Shown: positions 21,150 to 34,394, numbered from the stretch's first letter. The stretch is DNA of 64,000 nt from Aporrectodea caliginosa (GCA_020284085.1 JACEVL010000110.1:62001-126000), one strand, 5' to 3'. Notes: a model not told the origin generated them from the sequence alone. Program-made: numbers and translations.

Positions 21150-22667
21150 GAGTGTGATTTTCGTTAACGATAACGATAACGAAAATGTTCGTTAACGAAA
21201 ATAAAATGATTTCGTTAACGATAACTATAACTATAACTAAAAATATCATTAACTATAACTATAACTATAACGAAAATAACACTAACGAAAATTCATCTTT
21301 ATTTTCGTTAATACAAAAAATAAAAATAGGAAGTGCAATATGGACGATACGACATAAATGAGAATGAAAAATGCGAAATTTTTATTGTGAAATTTGTCAG
21401 TTACTTTGGAAACTCGTGTATTGATGAAGCTGAATGTACCCATGCTTCAAAGGTTTTCATAGCTCTGAGTAAATTGTGAAACAGCGTATTAACCCTCAGG
21501 CTACCAAGCTTTTTTTGTAACACGGACTACCAAGGGGGGGGTGGTTACCACCCCCCCTGGATTTCGGGTTTGGTTTCACATATCATATCTTGTAATACAC
21601 CAATGGATTCAGCATTCAATTCTGCACAGAATGGTATATTTAGTTGTACATTATGTGAATGCACCTCGAAATTACATAATTTTTAACATCGGAACTGATA
21701 ATTAGCGATATTTTATATTATTGCGTATATTTTTTACTTGTTAGATAAACAAATATACGATTATGTGCTTTGAAACTGATCTACGTATCCAAGATACACA
21801 CATATACATCCCTACACATGTTTATATATGCATAAATATACATTCATACATATATTATCCATACATATATATTGGTTTACGTTGTGATGCTGCATACAGA
21901 CATTTTCACACAGATTACGCGTATTATTATTTATTTTCATCACTTCCGGTTTTTAAAAGACAAACCTGTAAGTATGCAAATGAAGCCCTACATTCCCTCT
22001 AAAGAATGGTATATTTGTTTCTCTTCTGGGAAGAAAACTGAATACGCTACAGACAAAAAACTAAGGGGGGAGTCCTTCCATTCAGCCATTTTTCACGCAT
22101 ATTACGGGTATTATTATTTATTTTGATCACTTCCGGTTTTCAAAAGACAAACATTTAAGTATGCAAATGAAGCCCCACATTCCCTCTATAGAATGGTATA
22201 ATTTGTGTCTCTTAATATTAAATGACGGATAAGATATAGTCAAAAATCTAGGGGGGGTGGTATCCACCCCCCCCTGGTGCCTCGGGTATATTGGGTATAA
22301 CTTTTGAATGGCGTGGACTACCACCATAATGTTTACCTCAAAATGTGCGCCAATGAATCTGCTACAGCTACCTAATTTTCAAAATTTTTATTCCACACGG
22401 GAAACATTTTTATGCATAAAAACCTAGGGGGGGTGGCAACCACCCCTCTTGGTAGCCTGAGGGTTAATACGCACAATTTTGCTTATAGACTTAATTATTG
22501 TAACTAAGTAGTAACTAAAATTAACTAAAATAAAAATCCATTAACTATAACTATAACTATAACTAAAAAATAATACTAACTATAACTATAACTATAACTA
22601 AAATAAAAAATCATTAACTATAACTATAACTATAACTAAAATAAAACCTGTAAGGAAAATCACACTG
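21150..22667. mobile_element. hAT-like element with TAACTA hexamer arrays
   Basis: An 8-bp duplication GTTCCGGG flanks the element (21142-21149 and 22668-22675). The ends are (G)AGTGTGATTTTC at the left and GAAAATCACACTG at the right. Both subterminal zones are made of TAACTA and GTTAACGATAACG tandem words (21163-21300 and 22500-22650). The interior contains a nested piggyBac-like MITE. No transposase is seen. Assignment to hAT rests on the 8-bp duplication and the CAGTG-type terminus. Confidence 0.75.
21493..22463. mobile_element. piggyBac-like MITE with TTAA duplication
   Basis: The inverted termini CCCTCAGGCTACCAAG and CTTGGTAGCCTGAGGG are flanked on both sides by TTAA (21489-21492 and 22464-22467), the piggyBac-superfamily target. 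Next to each end is a GGGGTGG/CCACCCC block. The centre holds a diverged direct duplication of about 110 bp (near 21905 and 22090) sharing TCACTTCCGGTTTT and CACATTCCCTCT-like words. No coding region is present. Confidence 0.8.
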
Positions 22668-22675
22668 GTTCCGGG

Positions 22676-23351
22676 GAACCTTTTCGGACAAAACGACTGA
22701 CAACACCATTCCAGAATAACAATCTTCTCCAGCAGTCTCCGGACTTTTTAGGCCACCTGAGGGATCCTTGATACCTCGGGTAAAAAAAATAATAATACCA
22801 ACGGAGTCTATAGCAAGCTGCATGGAGTGGGCAGCAGTCACCGTTTTTTGCCGCAGGACAGTGAACGTAAGCCTGGGTGTCGTCTGCGTAAATTTGGTTT
22901 AGGACTCCACAAGAAGACAAGAGTAGTCCGATTACGGAAGTGTTAAGTATGTATATATAATAGCAGGCCCAGTAGGCCTGCGTAGTATGCTTGCAAGTCA
23001 TAGTATGAACAGATCCTTACAGTTACAAGCTATTACAGGAGTCGAATTTAACTGTATGGCAGCCATGCAAGGCGCCCATCTGTCCTTCACTCATTTTACC
23101 AACTCCACCTAGCGACTGACAGGCTGACAGGCTGAGTCGACCTTTGGGAGGGTAGCGGGTATTGATACCGCTTCCTTCTTGGTGTTCTGCTCTTCACGTC
23201 AGTGATGTTGTCATTCATCTGTTGCATGGATATTTGATTTTAATTTACGACTCCGTGACCGATTTACAACTCCGCTACTTTATATATCTTCAATTAAAAT
23301 GAATTTATTAGAATTTTTTCTCTAATTCTAGTTCTGAATTTGCCTCCAGTT
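22676..23351. other. Spacer stretch with a LINE scrap
   Basis: Apart from the reverse transcriptase scrap at 22790-22920 and a TCGGGTAAA-type junction near 22775, I see no gene or repeat boundary here. Confidence 0.5.
22790..22920 (-). pseudogene. Non-LTR reverse transcriptase scrap with YADD box
   Basis: The minus-strand frame reads GVLNQIYADDTQAYVHCP, which is the catalytic YxDD region of CR1/L2-type reverse transcriptases, and degrades on both sides. The scrap is far too short for activity. Confidence 0.65.
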
Positions 23352-23361
23352 GTGAAATATA

Positions 23362-23830
23362 GTGTCACGACAATTCGTCTACAGACTTTTCGTCTACGAC
23401 ACTTCGTCTACAGACATTTGGCCGGCAGACATTTCGTCTACGAAGTTATTTGGTATTGTCACTTCAAAATGGAAATAGGATAGATGAAAAAACTGTTTCC
23501 CTAAATGGAAGTGGATTGATGAAAACATTCCTGTGTTGATAAAGAAGCGGGATTGATCGAAATAATTTTTCCCGTAAATAGAAGCTGGATACCAAGCTGG
23601 ATGGATGGATGAAAATAAGTTTTCCAACAGAAAACAGAAGTTGTATTGATCAAAGTAATCGTTTCAGTAATTATAAGCTGGATTCTTGAGAATATTTAGC
23701 ACGGTTTAGCGAAACTATTAGAAAGCGGCCTCTGTTGATTTGCCCTAGTGAATACAGATGCACTCGTCGGGAAATGTCTGTAGACGAAGTTTCGTAGACG
23801 AAAAGTCTGTAGACTAGTTGTCGCGGAACC
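23362..23830. mobile_element. Mutator-like MITE with 10-bp duplication
   Basis: A 10-bp direct repeat GTGAAATATA flanks the element (23352-23361 and 23831-23840). The ends are inverted repeats of about 45 bp with CGTCTACAGAC and TTTTCGTCTACG words. A 9-10-bp duplication is typical of Mutator-like elements. The interior is the degenerate ~40-bp AGAAGTTGGATTGATGAAAA repeat also seen at 8700-8930. No transposase is visible. Confidence 0.75.
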
Positions 23831-24192
23831 GTGAAATATACCCAGGATATAAAATAATCAACATTAGGCTTACAACAAGTAAATTGAGGTTTAAAGTCAA
23901 CAATGAATCATGAATCATTACATTACGTCAATAAATTATGCGAATGCCTAAGTATGCGTTTAGCTTTAATATAATGCACAGCTGCTGTCATTTGGGGCCT
24001 ACGAATGCGAGAGTGCCTCGGGCTTACGACGACCTTGAACGGCCCTGCGAAGCATATGAAGTCTCAAAAGCAAACCTGGAGAGCCACATGCAGCAACTGT
24101 TACCCAACCACAAATGAGGATATGTTCATGCTATAAAAACTTTGGCTTATATACTTTTAAAATGAGCTTTCCTGGGGTTTTTTCTGCAAAAT

Positions 24193-25460
24193 TTCTTATG
24201 ACAGTATCAAGATCAATTGTTTGGCAATGTTTGACTTAAACTAAGCATGGCCAAATCATCAAGAGTCAATTCAAGACGTTCTTGAGATAGAGCTGTACCG
24301 ATTAAACGTCCATACGCGTAATCGGGCCGATTATTAGAACAATCGGTATAATCGGGTATCGGCAGAAATAATCGGGTAATCGGTGCAGATGTCAAAATTG
24401 TGTTATAATTTAATCATTTTACTTTACATTTTGCATAATTCAACTTTTTAATCGATTTTCATTTATCATGTTACGTCCCTTATTATTTATGCATTAAAAC
24501 ATATCGTTAACAACTTCCCAACTTCATTTAAACGTCCACTCTTATAGTTGTGGCGATAGATTACTGGTTTATGTTTCGGAACCGAACATTTTGACTAAAC
24601 AAATAATGAAATATTCAGTCTCATAATGGGTATTGGCAGTTTAATAATCGGCTATACGCGGTATCGGTATCGGCAATTTAATAATCGGCTATACGCGGTA
24701 TCGGCATAATCGGCAAAAAGCGATATCGGTACAGCTCTATCTTGAGACATTGTAGACCTTAAAAAGCTTTAATCCACTTGAGTTTGCTAACTGATCTCTC
24801 TCTGCAGAGGCTACAGTTGCTGGATTTGTTAGCAGTATTCGTAACTTCGTAAGCTGACAAAAACATTTAGAAATAGGTAGGAAAGCAGGTCTAATGGCGC
24901 TAACTGTGCACTTCATAAATTTACGTTATATACTTAAATCCTGACCATTGAGATCAACAGGCTATTGCTTTGCTAATGCTAAAGCTTTTCCTTCCAGATG
25001 ATGGACCACATTATTTGCAGACATGGTTAAATATTTCCATAAGAAATTAAAACCTGTTCAGCCAACTGCTTAAACACATTGAATCGGACAGTTAATCCTA
25101 CCATATCATTATCTACAAAGCTTAAAATACAGACTTCCGGAAGTAGGCCTCTCCAGGCGAATCATTTGTGTCGTTCATTTCCGCTAAGTTGGCATTGTGT
25201 GTGTTGTCGTCATGCAGTGCCGCCCTCTTGCGTCTAACTCCACCACGTCCACGAAGGGATTTTACTTCAATGTTAAGGTTTGATGCAACCAGCTCGACTT
25301 TATTCCACATGCATTTCGAGTTTCGGAGTTTTGTCAAATCTTCGAGGAGTGTTAAATGTTTGCTACTTCGACATCCAATGTGGCCTTTCTGACTCGAATG
25401 ACCTTGCTGCAGATAACTACGAGAGCTATCATGCATTTTGTACCACACAGCTGACATCAA
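24193..25460 (-). pseudogene. hAT/ZMYM1-like transposase remnant (right arm)
   Basis: This is the mirror copy of 18571-19830. The 112-residue block at 25122-25460 is identical to that of the left arm. The C-terminal block SQERLELTLDDLAMLSL lies just left of the inserted MITE. The frame is broken in the same places, so decay predates the duplication. Confidence 0.75.
24288..24739. mobile_element. hAT-type MITE with intact 8-bp duplication (right arm)
   Basis: The element reads TAGAGCTGTACCG at the left and CGGTACAGCTCTA at the right, 452 bp in all. A perfect 8-bp repeat TCTTGAGA flanks it (24280-24287 and 24740-24747). This settles the superfamily of the family and shows that the left-arm junction was changed after insertion. 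Confidence 0.88.
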
Positions 25461-27229
25461 CGTACAGACAAGAGATATAACACAGGATAAAACTCTCTAG
25501 ACTTTGCCTCATGTTTGAGCTCGTTCCATTCCCACCATAAAGAGAACAAACATCACCCTGAGTTCCGTGTTGACAGGCTGAGTGGTTGACACATGGCAGA
25601 CATTATTAGAAGACCAATCTGAAGTTCTGAACAGAAGCTATTTGATGGGTCCAAGAAACTATACTCCCAGTCCCGCTTTGGTCCTCTGGGCCCCGGAGCG
25701 AATGATCCGGCGGCTGCACCCCTATCTCATAGGCCCTTGATCTCGTCACTCAGATTCAAGCCTTAAGATGGTATTTTGCACACTCGCATAACTTTTACGA
25801 ACACCCTTTCTTATCCCGCATTCCTAGGTACATTCCAGATTAATCAGGTCATTAGACATGTTGTGCATAAAGATCAAACTCACTTGGCTATGTATGACTA
25901 ATGCGATTGTTTCACCACTGTCACCAAGAATTGCGTAAGTTCGTACAGGCAACTCGAATACGTGAGCAAATGCCTATTGCTGACATGTATGCCTAGTTCG
26001 TAGGGATTAGTGTGGGGCGACAACATAGAGAGAGAGAGAGGACTGATCTTAACTTAGTCAGCTACCGTGAAAGGTAACTGATTTATTATCATTAATCCTG
26101 TGGTCGTCAATCTACGTAGGCCTATAGCCAACACTCTTATCAGCAATACAGCATAGGAGACCGAAGTGAGTATTATAGCAATCACGCGACGGCTAAAGTC
26201 CAGCTAACAGCGGTCTAGGCGTTGGCCTAAATGACCTTGTGCCTTGCATGCGTCTTTCTATCCGTCCATCTGTTAGTCTTTCTGCCTGTTTGTCCGCATC
26301 GGCTGCATATTATCGCAACTTATCTATAAGATTGGATGACCTTAGCCTCATGCAATAAAGCTTGCTGCAGTCAATAAACCATTCAAGAAATTTGCTTTGC
26401 GCAGTTAGGCTTAAGTGTTTTAGGGCAATAACTGGGAACATATTTGAGCACTAGAACAAATCGATTTGTCCTTAAACGACTTATATTGTACTACAGGTAA
26501 GACACATTTGAACGTTTTCTGCATTTATTTTCCTCGCTGAGGTGTCATTTGAAGGTTCTCGAAAGGTGCTATATAAATGTTCGGGTTACTTGTGTCACAG
26601 CGTCAGTTCATAGCATCGTAAAATGTCGTTTTCAAGTTTCTATGTTGAAAAAAAGTTGTTATCAATAGGTGCCACTTTGTTTAAGAAACGTCCAATAAAC
26701 GCAGATGAATGCGTAATACGTTTATTCGGTATAATTTAGTTTATTGCTTGACAGAATCGTAATCGTAATCTCCAAATTTCTAAAGCTTAGTAAGCTGCTA
26801 AGCGCAGAGCAGCAGCTTATTCACGAGCGCTGCGTCGTATCACAGAGGTTGTTCGGAAAGCGACATAGGCCTACAGTGGATATCCGAATCCGATTGCCAG
26901 AAAGACGAGAGGGAAGAGACAGGGCAGCTGCTAAGGAGGGAATCGTCAGAACGAGAAAGTGTGGAAGGCGGAGGATCGGGTGGATTAGGGTAGAAATGCG
27001 TAATGTAGGCTTTAGGAAAATTAGGGTAGGAAGGCAATTTTACTCAATTCAAATTGGTGGAGTTCACTTAAACACTGCTCCAATGTCTTGTCATCTGAAT
27101 TCTGTTTCATTATAGGCGCTTTTACATCGATTACACTGATTTTAATCGATTTTATAATTTAAAATCATCATTAGCCTATTTACGAAAATGCATGAAGGAA
27201 ATTCATGCAAGAAGCAGTAGAATGCGATA

Positions 27230-27331
27230 TTTTCCTCCTCCTCCTCCTCCTCCTCGTCGTCGTCGTCGTATTGACCATCGTAATCATAGTTATCTTCATC
27301 ATAGGCATCATTATCGTCGTCGTAATCATAA

Positions 27332-27368
<37 letters not shown>

Positions 27369-27425
27369 CATTCAGCATAATCATAGTCCTCATTATCATC
27401 ATCGCCGTCGTTAATATCGTCATAA
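27230..27425. repeat. Compound trinucleotide tract, right arm
   Basis: This is the mirror copy of 16605-16800. Here it reads CTC, GTC/ATC and ATT runs, and unit numbers appear unchanged between arms. Confidence 0.85.
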
Positions 27426-29099
27426 TTGTTACGCAAGGTAGGCCTAGCATTGATTAAGCATTGATTACCTTTTTGTTCTCAGAGACTTTAGCAGCATTAG
27501 GTTATATTTTATGCTGACGCAGACTGCTTTTGAGAGGAACTTAAAAGGCGCTGTAATTGTAAATGTCTCGATACATACACATTATGCTGCTAATAAACCA
27601 ACCGCCATCACCACTAAGAACAACGAGACTACAGTTATTACTATGCATTTGTAAATCTACCAAATTTCTCAGCATCGTGCAAAGCTGCATCAGAGGTAGC
27701 CTGCTAGCTTATGGATCGGGTTCCTAGATGAGGGTAGCGTGGTGAATAGGTTGTCTATTTTCAACCTACACATTCATTCAGGTAGCTCTATACTTGAGCA
27801 CTGATCAGCGCCTCTGATTAGTTTCTCTTGCTACGATGATCAAACAAATTTCAAATTACAATTACAATAATTCAGCAATGAATGCGAGATTTTATTATCT
27901 TCAAAGCGTGCAGTCTTAGAATAAATAGGCCTATAGGCTAATGGCCGACTCTGGTGTGTGTCTAGATTGTTGAAACACAGATTGACTTAAGATTGACTTA
28001 AGGCAACGCTCGTGTCTGTGGCTGTTTGGCTGACAATTTATTATTACAAGACATTTTTATGCTTAAGAACGTCCTGGCTATATCAGTGACACGTATTAAC
28101 TTACTTATTTCGTTTGCTTGTTTTTGAACTCTTAAACTTCCATTAAGCACTGAATGGTGGTGGCAGAACACCACGCATTCTGCTCGGCCTCACTCCACAA
28201 GGTCGAAGCAGGACGTACAGGTATTCGCCAGTAGCCGAAGAACGCGGTTGCCTAATGATGAGGAACGCCGACACCACTCTGGACATGCAAACTTGTCGCT
28301 ACCTAACTCATTGCGTTATATTATCGCGATCTCAGATTGCAAATATTTGCTTGTCCGACACTGTCGAACAATCTAAAAGGACCGAACTATTTAGAAGTCA
28401 AACAATTTAAAATTTCCACCTGGCTTGAACAACAACAAGTAAATGAGTAATGAGTATCCAGCACTGAATTTAGTAACTTTTCAGTATCTCACAAAAGCGC
28501 TTCTGCCGCGAGAAGAAATGATTCTAAAGTTCGCTAAGAACAAAACGCTCATTCGAAAACAAAGTGCCCAGATAAGCAGAAGAGTCGCGCTTGGCAGGCC
28601 CCATTGCATGTACTCATTGCCCAATCAATGGATACCCATCCAGAATTGGCAATTGACTATATTCAGATTTCCTGGACCGCGTTGCATCGGATTTGAGTAA
28701 CGACGACCAATGGCGGCGCGCAGGGTGCAAGGAGCTGTGGTCGCACTGGGCGGTCACTTGAGGGAGGCGGCACTTTGGTTTCTCGGCGATTCAGTTATTG
28801 ATTCGTGCGGTATAGGAGACCTTGCTTTAAGTAACTTAGGTAAGATTGGCATTTTTTCGATTTCCGATTAGTTGGCCTGCTTTTTCGCCGATTCCGATCC
28901 GATTAATCGGCAATATTCATTTTTCAGATTCAGATATACATACACAATTAAAGATAAACCAGGAAACCAAACCAAGGAAATGTAGGCTAACGTATATTGC
29001 ATAATAACTAAAGAATAAGAAAATCCAATTTTAATTATTAAATGGCGCTGGAACGGACTTTCAATGATAATTAAAGATAAGTAAGTATATTCTTTATTA

Positions 29100-30360
29100 A
29101 ACCGGTTGCAGAAGAGCCGCACTCCGGTGTACAAACATCATAGGATAAACACAAAAATTAATAAGAGTACAACATTCTTCCTAAAAATGTTTTCCTCATA
29201 TTATTGTCGATAAGAGTGAAGACCCTGTCATGATACCGTGGGCGAAGGGCATAGGTAGTTGATTTCCTTGATGGGAGTAACTTATGTAAAATATGTCCCG
29301 GGTTGTTTAGAACAGCTGTGCAGAGACCAGTATCAGCCTTGCGATAGAGCTGGTCAAAGGTTGGGTTGTCAACGGGGAGGTACCCCCGCCGGATAATCCT
29401 ACTAATGATGGACTGGAGCCTATTTTTATCTTGCTGACGAGCAAACCTCCACCATGCTGGGCTAGCATACAGCAGGCGTGCCTCAGTCGTAGCACGAGCC
29501 AAATCAAAAAGGTTTGGGCCCTTGAGATCATGAGCAGTTAAAATGCGCAGTGCATACATGGACTATCTATCCTTGCAACATATCTGACTTACCCCTAAGA
29601 CAATCAATTTATCTACTCTAGAGATCCCTGGTATGACACTGTCCCACCCTTCCCCACCCCGCCTAATCAACATCTCATAAATCTTATTCTGATTCAGTTT
29701 AAGGTTACATGTCTCTGCCCATTTACCCACGTGGTCCAGTTCTTCAACAACTGTGTCAGCATTAGATGATGGTATCATGACTATCATCAAATAACTGTCA
29801 TCGGCATATTTAAGTATTCTGTTTATATTGTAGAGCGTTTTTAATTTTGAGATTAGTGTTATGAAATTAACCGGCCCTGAACCTGACCCATGAACAATGC
29901 TGGCCAACATTTATTTTAATCAAAGGTGATATGGTTTCACAGAATTTTGTTCCATGCTCATTGCTCACGGTCCTCAAGGAAGGCGATAATCCATTGGCAT
30001 CTCAGCTTATTGCTCTGCCAGGCTAGAATGCCGCACCGTAGGCTATCGAATGCCTTTGTGAAATCCAATGCGATGAGATGGACAAATTGGTTTTCTCGGA
30101 GGCGTTCCATAAGGTCCGTTAGTAGTGCAGAAATTGCTGCCGTGGTTGAACCAGATGGTCGAAAAGCGTATTGATCAGCGAATTCCTGGTTGAGCTGAGG
30201 ATCGAGTAGGAAAGGATGAAAGAAGCGACACACTATGAACTTTTCTAGTAGTCGGCATAGAATAGATGTAACCGAAATTGGACGATAGTCGGCTGGTTTG
30301 TTGGTCTGGTGACGTTAGGAACAGGCGTTATTGTGCTGATCTTCCATTGAGGTTTCGTTA
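29100..30360 (-). pseudogene. LINE family A reverse transcriptase remnant (right arm)
   Basis: On the minus strand the order is PADYRPISVTSILCRLLEKF (about 30300-30200), EFADQYAFRPSGST, LIALDFTKAFDS, then YADDSYLM and the C-terminal LLYASPAWW block (29158-29559). This copy keeps the N-terminal part of the reverse transcriptase that the left arm has lost. The gap after FTKAFDS, which removes the SGVPQGS region, is shared by both arms, so it is older than the duplication. The type is Jockey/CR1-like. Confidence 0.85.
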
Positions 30361-30539
30361 TCGCCGTCGCAGTTGTTCCGAGGAACAAAGCGATGTTAGG
30401 CCATCCGTCTCAGCAGCCCTCCGCCCTAATTCTGTATTTCTTAATTCTGAAATTGATTTAGATCCTTTTAAGCATAGTTTTCGGAAATAATGATGGCGCT
30501 TGATTACATACTATTCCATCTGAACTGCATTTAATCTCT

Positions 30540-30985
30540 ACCTGGGCTTGTGCCAATAACCTTACCTAAACTAGCTCTAAATCTAAAGAAATGATCATTT
30601 TCCGCCCTCGTCACCAATTTGACCCTCCTCCTCCTCCATTACCTAGTATTACCAGAGTTAAAACTTTGAAAATACTGGGTGTCTCCTTCAAGATAATCTC
30701 AAACTCACATCCCATATAGACCACCTCACAACAACTTGCTCCTCCTCTTTTTATGCTATCAGAAAACTCAAAACTCATGGCCTTTCTTCCTCATCCATCC
30801 ATAATGTAACCAAAGCCACTACCATTGCTAAACTTCTTTATGCCTCCCCATCCTGGTGGGGTCTTACCCTAGCTTCCGATAAAGAACGCCTGGGAAAACT
30901 CCTAAAAAGAGCTAAACGCCTAGGTTACCTTGAACAATCCTTTCCAACAGTTTCTGAACTTGCCAATATAGTCGATGCGTAACTC
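30540..30985 (+). pseudogene. LINE family B reverse transcriptase C-terminal remnant (right arm)
   Basis: Reading with shifts on the + strand gives SKEMIIFRPR, TRVKTLKILGVSF, then HIDHLTTTCSSSFYAIRKLK, LLYASPSWWG and RAKRLGYLEQ. These are the thumb and C-terminal blocks of a Jockey/CR1-type LINE, from a different family from the one on the opposite strand just to the left. The two remnants face each other. Confidence 0.8.
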
Positions 30986-31837
30986 CTTTTCTCCATGTTG
31001 CACAACCCCAAGCTTGTACATCACCAACTCCTACCTCCACTCCGACCTCTCTCCTCTCACCAATTAAGACCTAGAGCACACAACCATACTCTCCCACCCA
31101 AAGACAACTAAGGCAATGCATTGCCACTCCACTAGCAGTAGGGCAACGCCGTGAGCGATAATATGGTGGCGTCTGACTTATTGAGCTAGCTTCTCCTTTA
31201 AGCTATTACTTTGGGATGAGCCGATTATCCGTTCGGAAATCGGATCTGGCTGGATTTTGCACTAATCGTCATTAATCGGAATCGGCGATCCCAGGACTAC
31301 CGATCCAAATACCAAAAAAGTAATATTTTTGACCAAAAGCAATTTCTTTTTTCATTAATATAGAAATAGTAACCTGTTTTGGCGAGCTCCTGCGGTAATC
31401 TTTAATTAATTGAAAGTTCGTATAAAATAATAAAATTGTTGCTCGACGTGTCAACAGTCAGGCTTTTTTCTTATGCCACGCGGTTTCAAACTTTCAAATG
31501 TTAATTTCTTTTAAATAGTTAAGTGCATAAACTCTCATTGGAATAACATCTAGCGAGAATATACAAGATTTTGTTTTCATTTCTGTTTTATTAACTATTC
31601 GGATCGGAATCGGAATCAGCGAAAATAGCAGGCCAACTATCCGGAATCGGGAATCGGTAAAAAAGATGCCAATAGGTTCATCCCTACTATTAATGGCTAA
31701 GACTACTATCGTGCACAACACAGACAAACTTTCCACTAGACTATTAGACGCTTGCCGCCTATAGGGGAAGGCACACTGCTGTTTCACACCACCTTTGAAG
31801 AATCTAGGCGCCGCCACTGACGACGACAGCCGACGAT

Positions 31838-32085
31838 GACCGCAGCACATGATTGCCTCACTGTCTGGCACTGGCTCAGAGAAGGCATGCCCCGTGGGCT
31901 ACCCGATCTGTGCAATCTAGACCTTCCTCAACGGTTGGTTGTGAAACCTCGCCGTGATTGACATTCGACGCCATTTAAAAGACTTCCTCTCACCGAACCT
32001 ATGACTTCCTGGTGGGTGCACGTGCTCAGATTTCGAGTGGCGCTTTAGAAATGTGGGGTTTACGATTACGACATATATATATATA

Positions 32086-32122
<37 letters not shown>

Positions 32123-33030
32123 GCATATGAGCCATCCGACAGGGTTCTACAAGTCCCTCAAGTCTTTTTTCTTTAGTCGTGGCTGGACCGGAAGCGCTTC
32201 TGAGTAGTTTCTTGAAGCGGCGCTATATAAATGCTCTGAAAGATTGAATGAATAAATGAATAAAATAGCCGCAACGTAAAATAATTCTTGCGCGAAATAT
32301 GCACGAGACAATGCCGACACCATATTGGTGTCAGGATTGACCAGTGGCTTCTATCCCCCCCTAAGCAACCGGGCTCAAGCCCTCCTCTTCCCCCCTCCTC
32401 GGCCGGGCACCCTCTCTCTCCTAGAGCCCATATATAGGGATAGAAGCTCCTGGGATTGACGCGTGCATATTTCGCTAGTCCAAAGTTCGTTTCCCTTGTG
32501 ATGGCGTTTTTGGCAATGGTGCCGTGGCAGATTTATAGTTTAACTTTTAAAGCTATTGACTTCCAAATCGTCTAGTCAACATAATATAATACGAAAGGTC
32601 GAATGCTCAAAAAGACGCATCAGAGAATGTAGACGTGACATCTATCCAGTGCATAGTGCAGTGATGTCCACGGGGTCATAACCAGCGGTGACGACGGTGA
32701 CCGACACTGACGACGACAGCCGTGGGGAAGACTAGATAAGCCCATTGGGCTTCTTCTCCCCACGAATCGATTTTTATTACTTAACCTGTTAGACTTTAAC
32801 CTCTTCAATTTTTGTTTCTTATTAATGGCGCTTACGAAATGTAAACTGTTAATAACTGTATTCACACGTGTACATTGCACTCACTGTTCATGGAATCGAT
32901 TCGAATAAATTTGATCTGATTTGATGATGATGAAAAGGCAAAGGCCACTATTGTATAATAATTATAGTAAACTATTATCCGCACTATTATGGGTTTTTTT
33001 GTTTGTTTTTCTACACAAGGATAAATGTAG
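31838..33030. other. Segment present only in the right arm
   Basis: The left arm jumps directly from ACGATG (about 13133) to the TAA tract, while the right arm has 1.2 kb here. An 18-bp direct repeat CACTGACGACGACAGCCG occurs at 31815-31832 and 32705-32722. A TA microsatellite lies at 32074-32118. GGCGCTATATAAATGC near 32219 and a GATCTGATTTGATGATGATG tail near 32912 resemble 3' ends of SINE- or LINE-like repeats. No gene is seen. Confidence 0.6.
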
Positions 33031-33039
33031 AGATGACAT

Positions 33040-33207
<168 letters not shown>

Positions 33208-33540
33208 CCTATTATTATTATTATTATTAATATTATTATTTACCCGAGGTAAGTGTAAGTGTTCTCTCAGGAACCAAACAATTCTGGTAAGAGCTGTTAT
33301 GGGTATCTGGAAATCCAGGACTCTCCCTCCACAGCATCAGCGATCGTACTTCGAAATGCCATAAAATTATAGCATTACAGCGCTTGATACAGATCAAACG
33401 GCGCTGGAAAAACAGAGTTGGTCGAATGGCGCTGGCCAACCTCTCACGGATGAAATCAAAACAGACAGAATTCATCGAGTCCAGTGTTTCGAAGGCGATG
33501 CGCAGAAAAGATGCGAAGATGGCAAGCTTGAGATTTTTAT

Positions 33541-33752
33541 TTTACGTATGGCAGCCTGTTCATTTTACGTATGGCAGCCTGTTCAGTTTACGTATGGCAG
33601 CCTGTTCAGTTTACGTATGGCAGCCTGTTCAGTTTACGTATGGCAGCCTGTTCAGTTTACGTATGGCAGCCTGTTCAGTTTGCGTATGGCAGCCTGTTCA
33701 GTTTACGTATGGCAGCCTGTTCAGTTTACGTATGGCAGCCTGTTCCGCCACG
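33541..33752. repeat. 23-bp minisatellite, 9 units (right arm)
   Basis: Nine copies of the 23-bp unit with ACGTATGGCAGCCTGTTCAG are seen, one carrying a GCGTATGG variant. The inverted counterpart at 12540-12676 has six. Open frames with a repeated YGSLFS-type peptide arise from it. Confidence 0.95.
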
Positions 33753-33764
33753 GCCTCAGCTGTA

Positions 33765-34394
33765 TTTGCAGTGTGAGCAATTGATATAGGACGCGGCACA
33801 ACTATGTAGAACTGTGGCGCTCCAGGCCAGATATCTACCTACCACCCAAGGAACCATGTAGACCCGTCTGGTCTCATACCATCTGAGCGAAACAAACCTG
33901 TTCGTTCCATAGAACTTGGAACATCAGCTTTCTGAAGGGCCCTTCAGACTATATAATTGATGGCGAGATGATGAACGATTCCCCCGAAATCCAATTTTGC
34001 AAACGAGACCACGGTGGCCATTAGGACCAGCCAATTCTCCGCGCAGAGACATTGGCGAAGGTACGATACGATCGAGGTACGATCGAGGTCCAATCGAGGG
34101 TCAACTGCCGCTCGCACTGCCTCATTGCTCATTATGAAACTGGAAGAGGGAAACTGACTGCCGCCAAGCATGAGCAATCAGTCGGTTTTTGGTTACTTTC
34201 ATAACCCGGCGACCTATCCACTTCAATCGCAGACCTTCATGGAAGGCAGACGATGGAGATTCTGAATGGCATCGCTCAAAAGCCCGCACTGCTGCTCAGA
34301 AGCCTCTTATAGTGCCTGTCATTGGAAAAGTGGTAACCCGAGTAAAGTCAATGAATCGGGGTCAAGGCGTTGGAAATCAGACCAGAAGTCAAGC
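33765..34394. other. Unassigned stretch
   Basis: This lies outside the inverted repeat. I see no recognisable gene, and the open frames are short. Confidence 0.4.

Larger units (their letters stand above)
28841..31686. mobile_element. hAT-like MITE split by LINE fragments (right arm)
   Basis: This is the mirror copy of 13285-15282, longer because the inserted LINE fragments are less deleted. The end near 31686 reads ATCCCTA. A third CCGATT-rich block with TGGGATGAGCCGATTATCCG lies at about 31212-31310, so a related MITE piece may be nested here. Confidence 0.6.

Noticed and set aside
33384..33789. Repetitive YGSLFS-type protein frames
   Set aside because: A 23-bp minisatellite stays open in all frames. 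The left-arm array with fewer units gives a shorter version, and nothing suggests coding.
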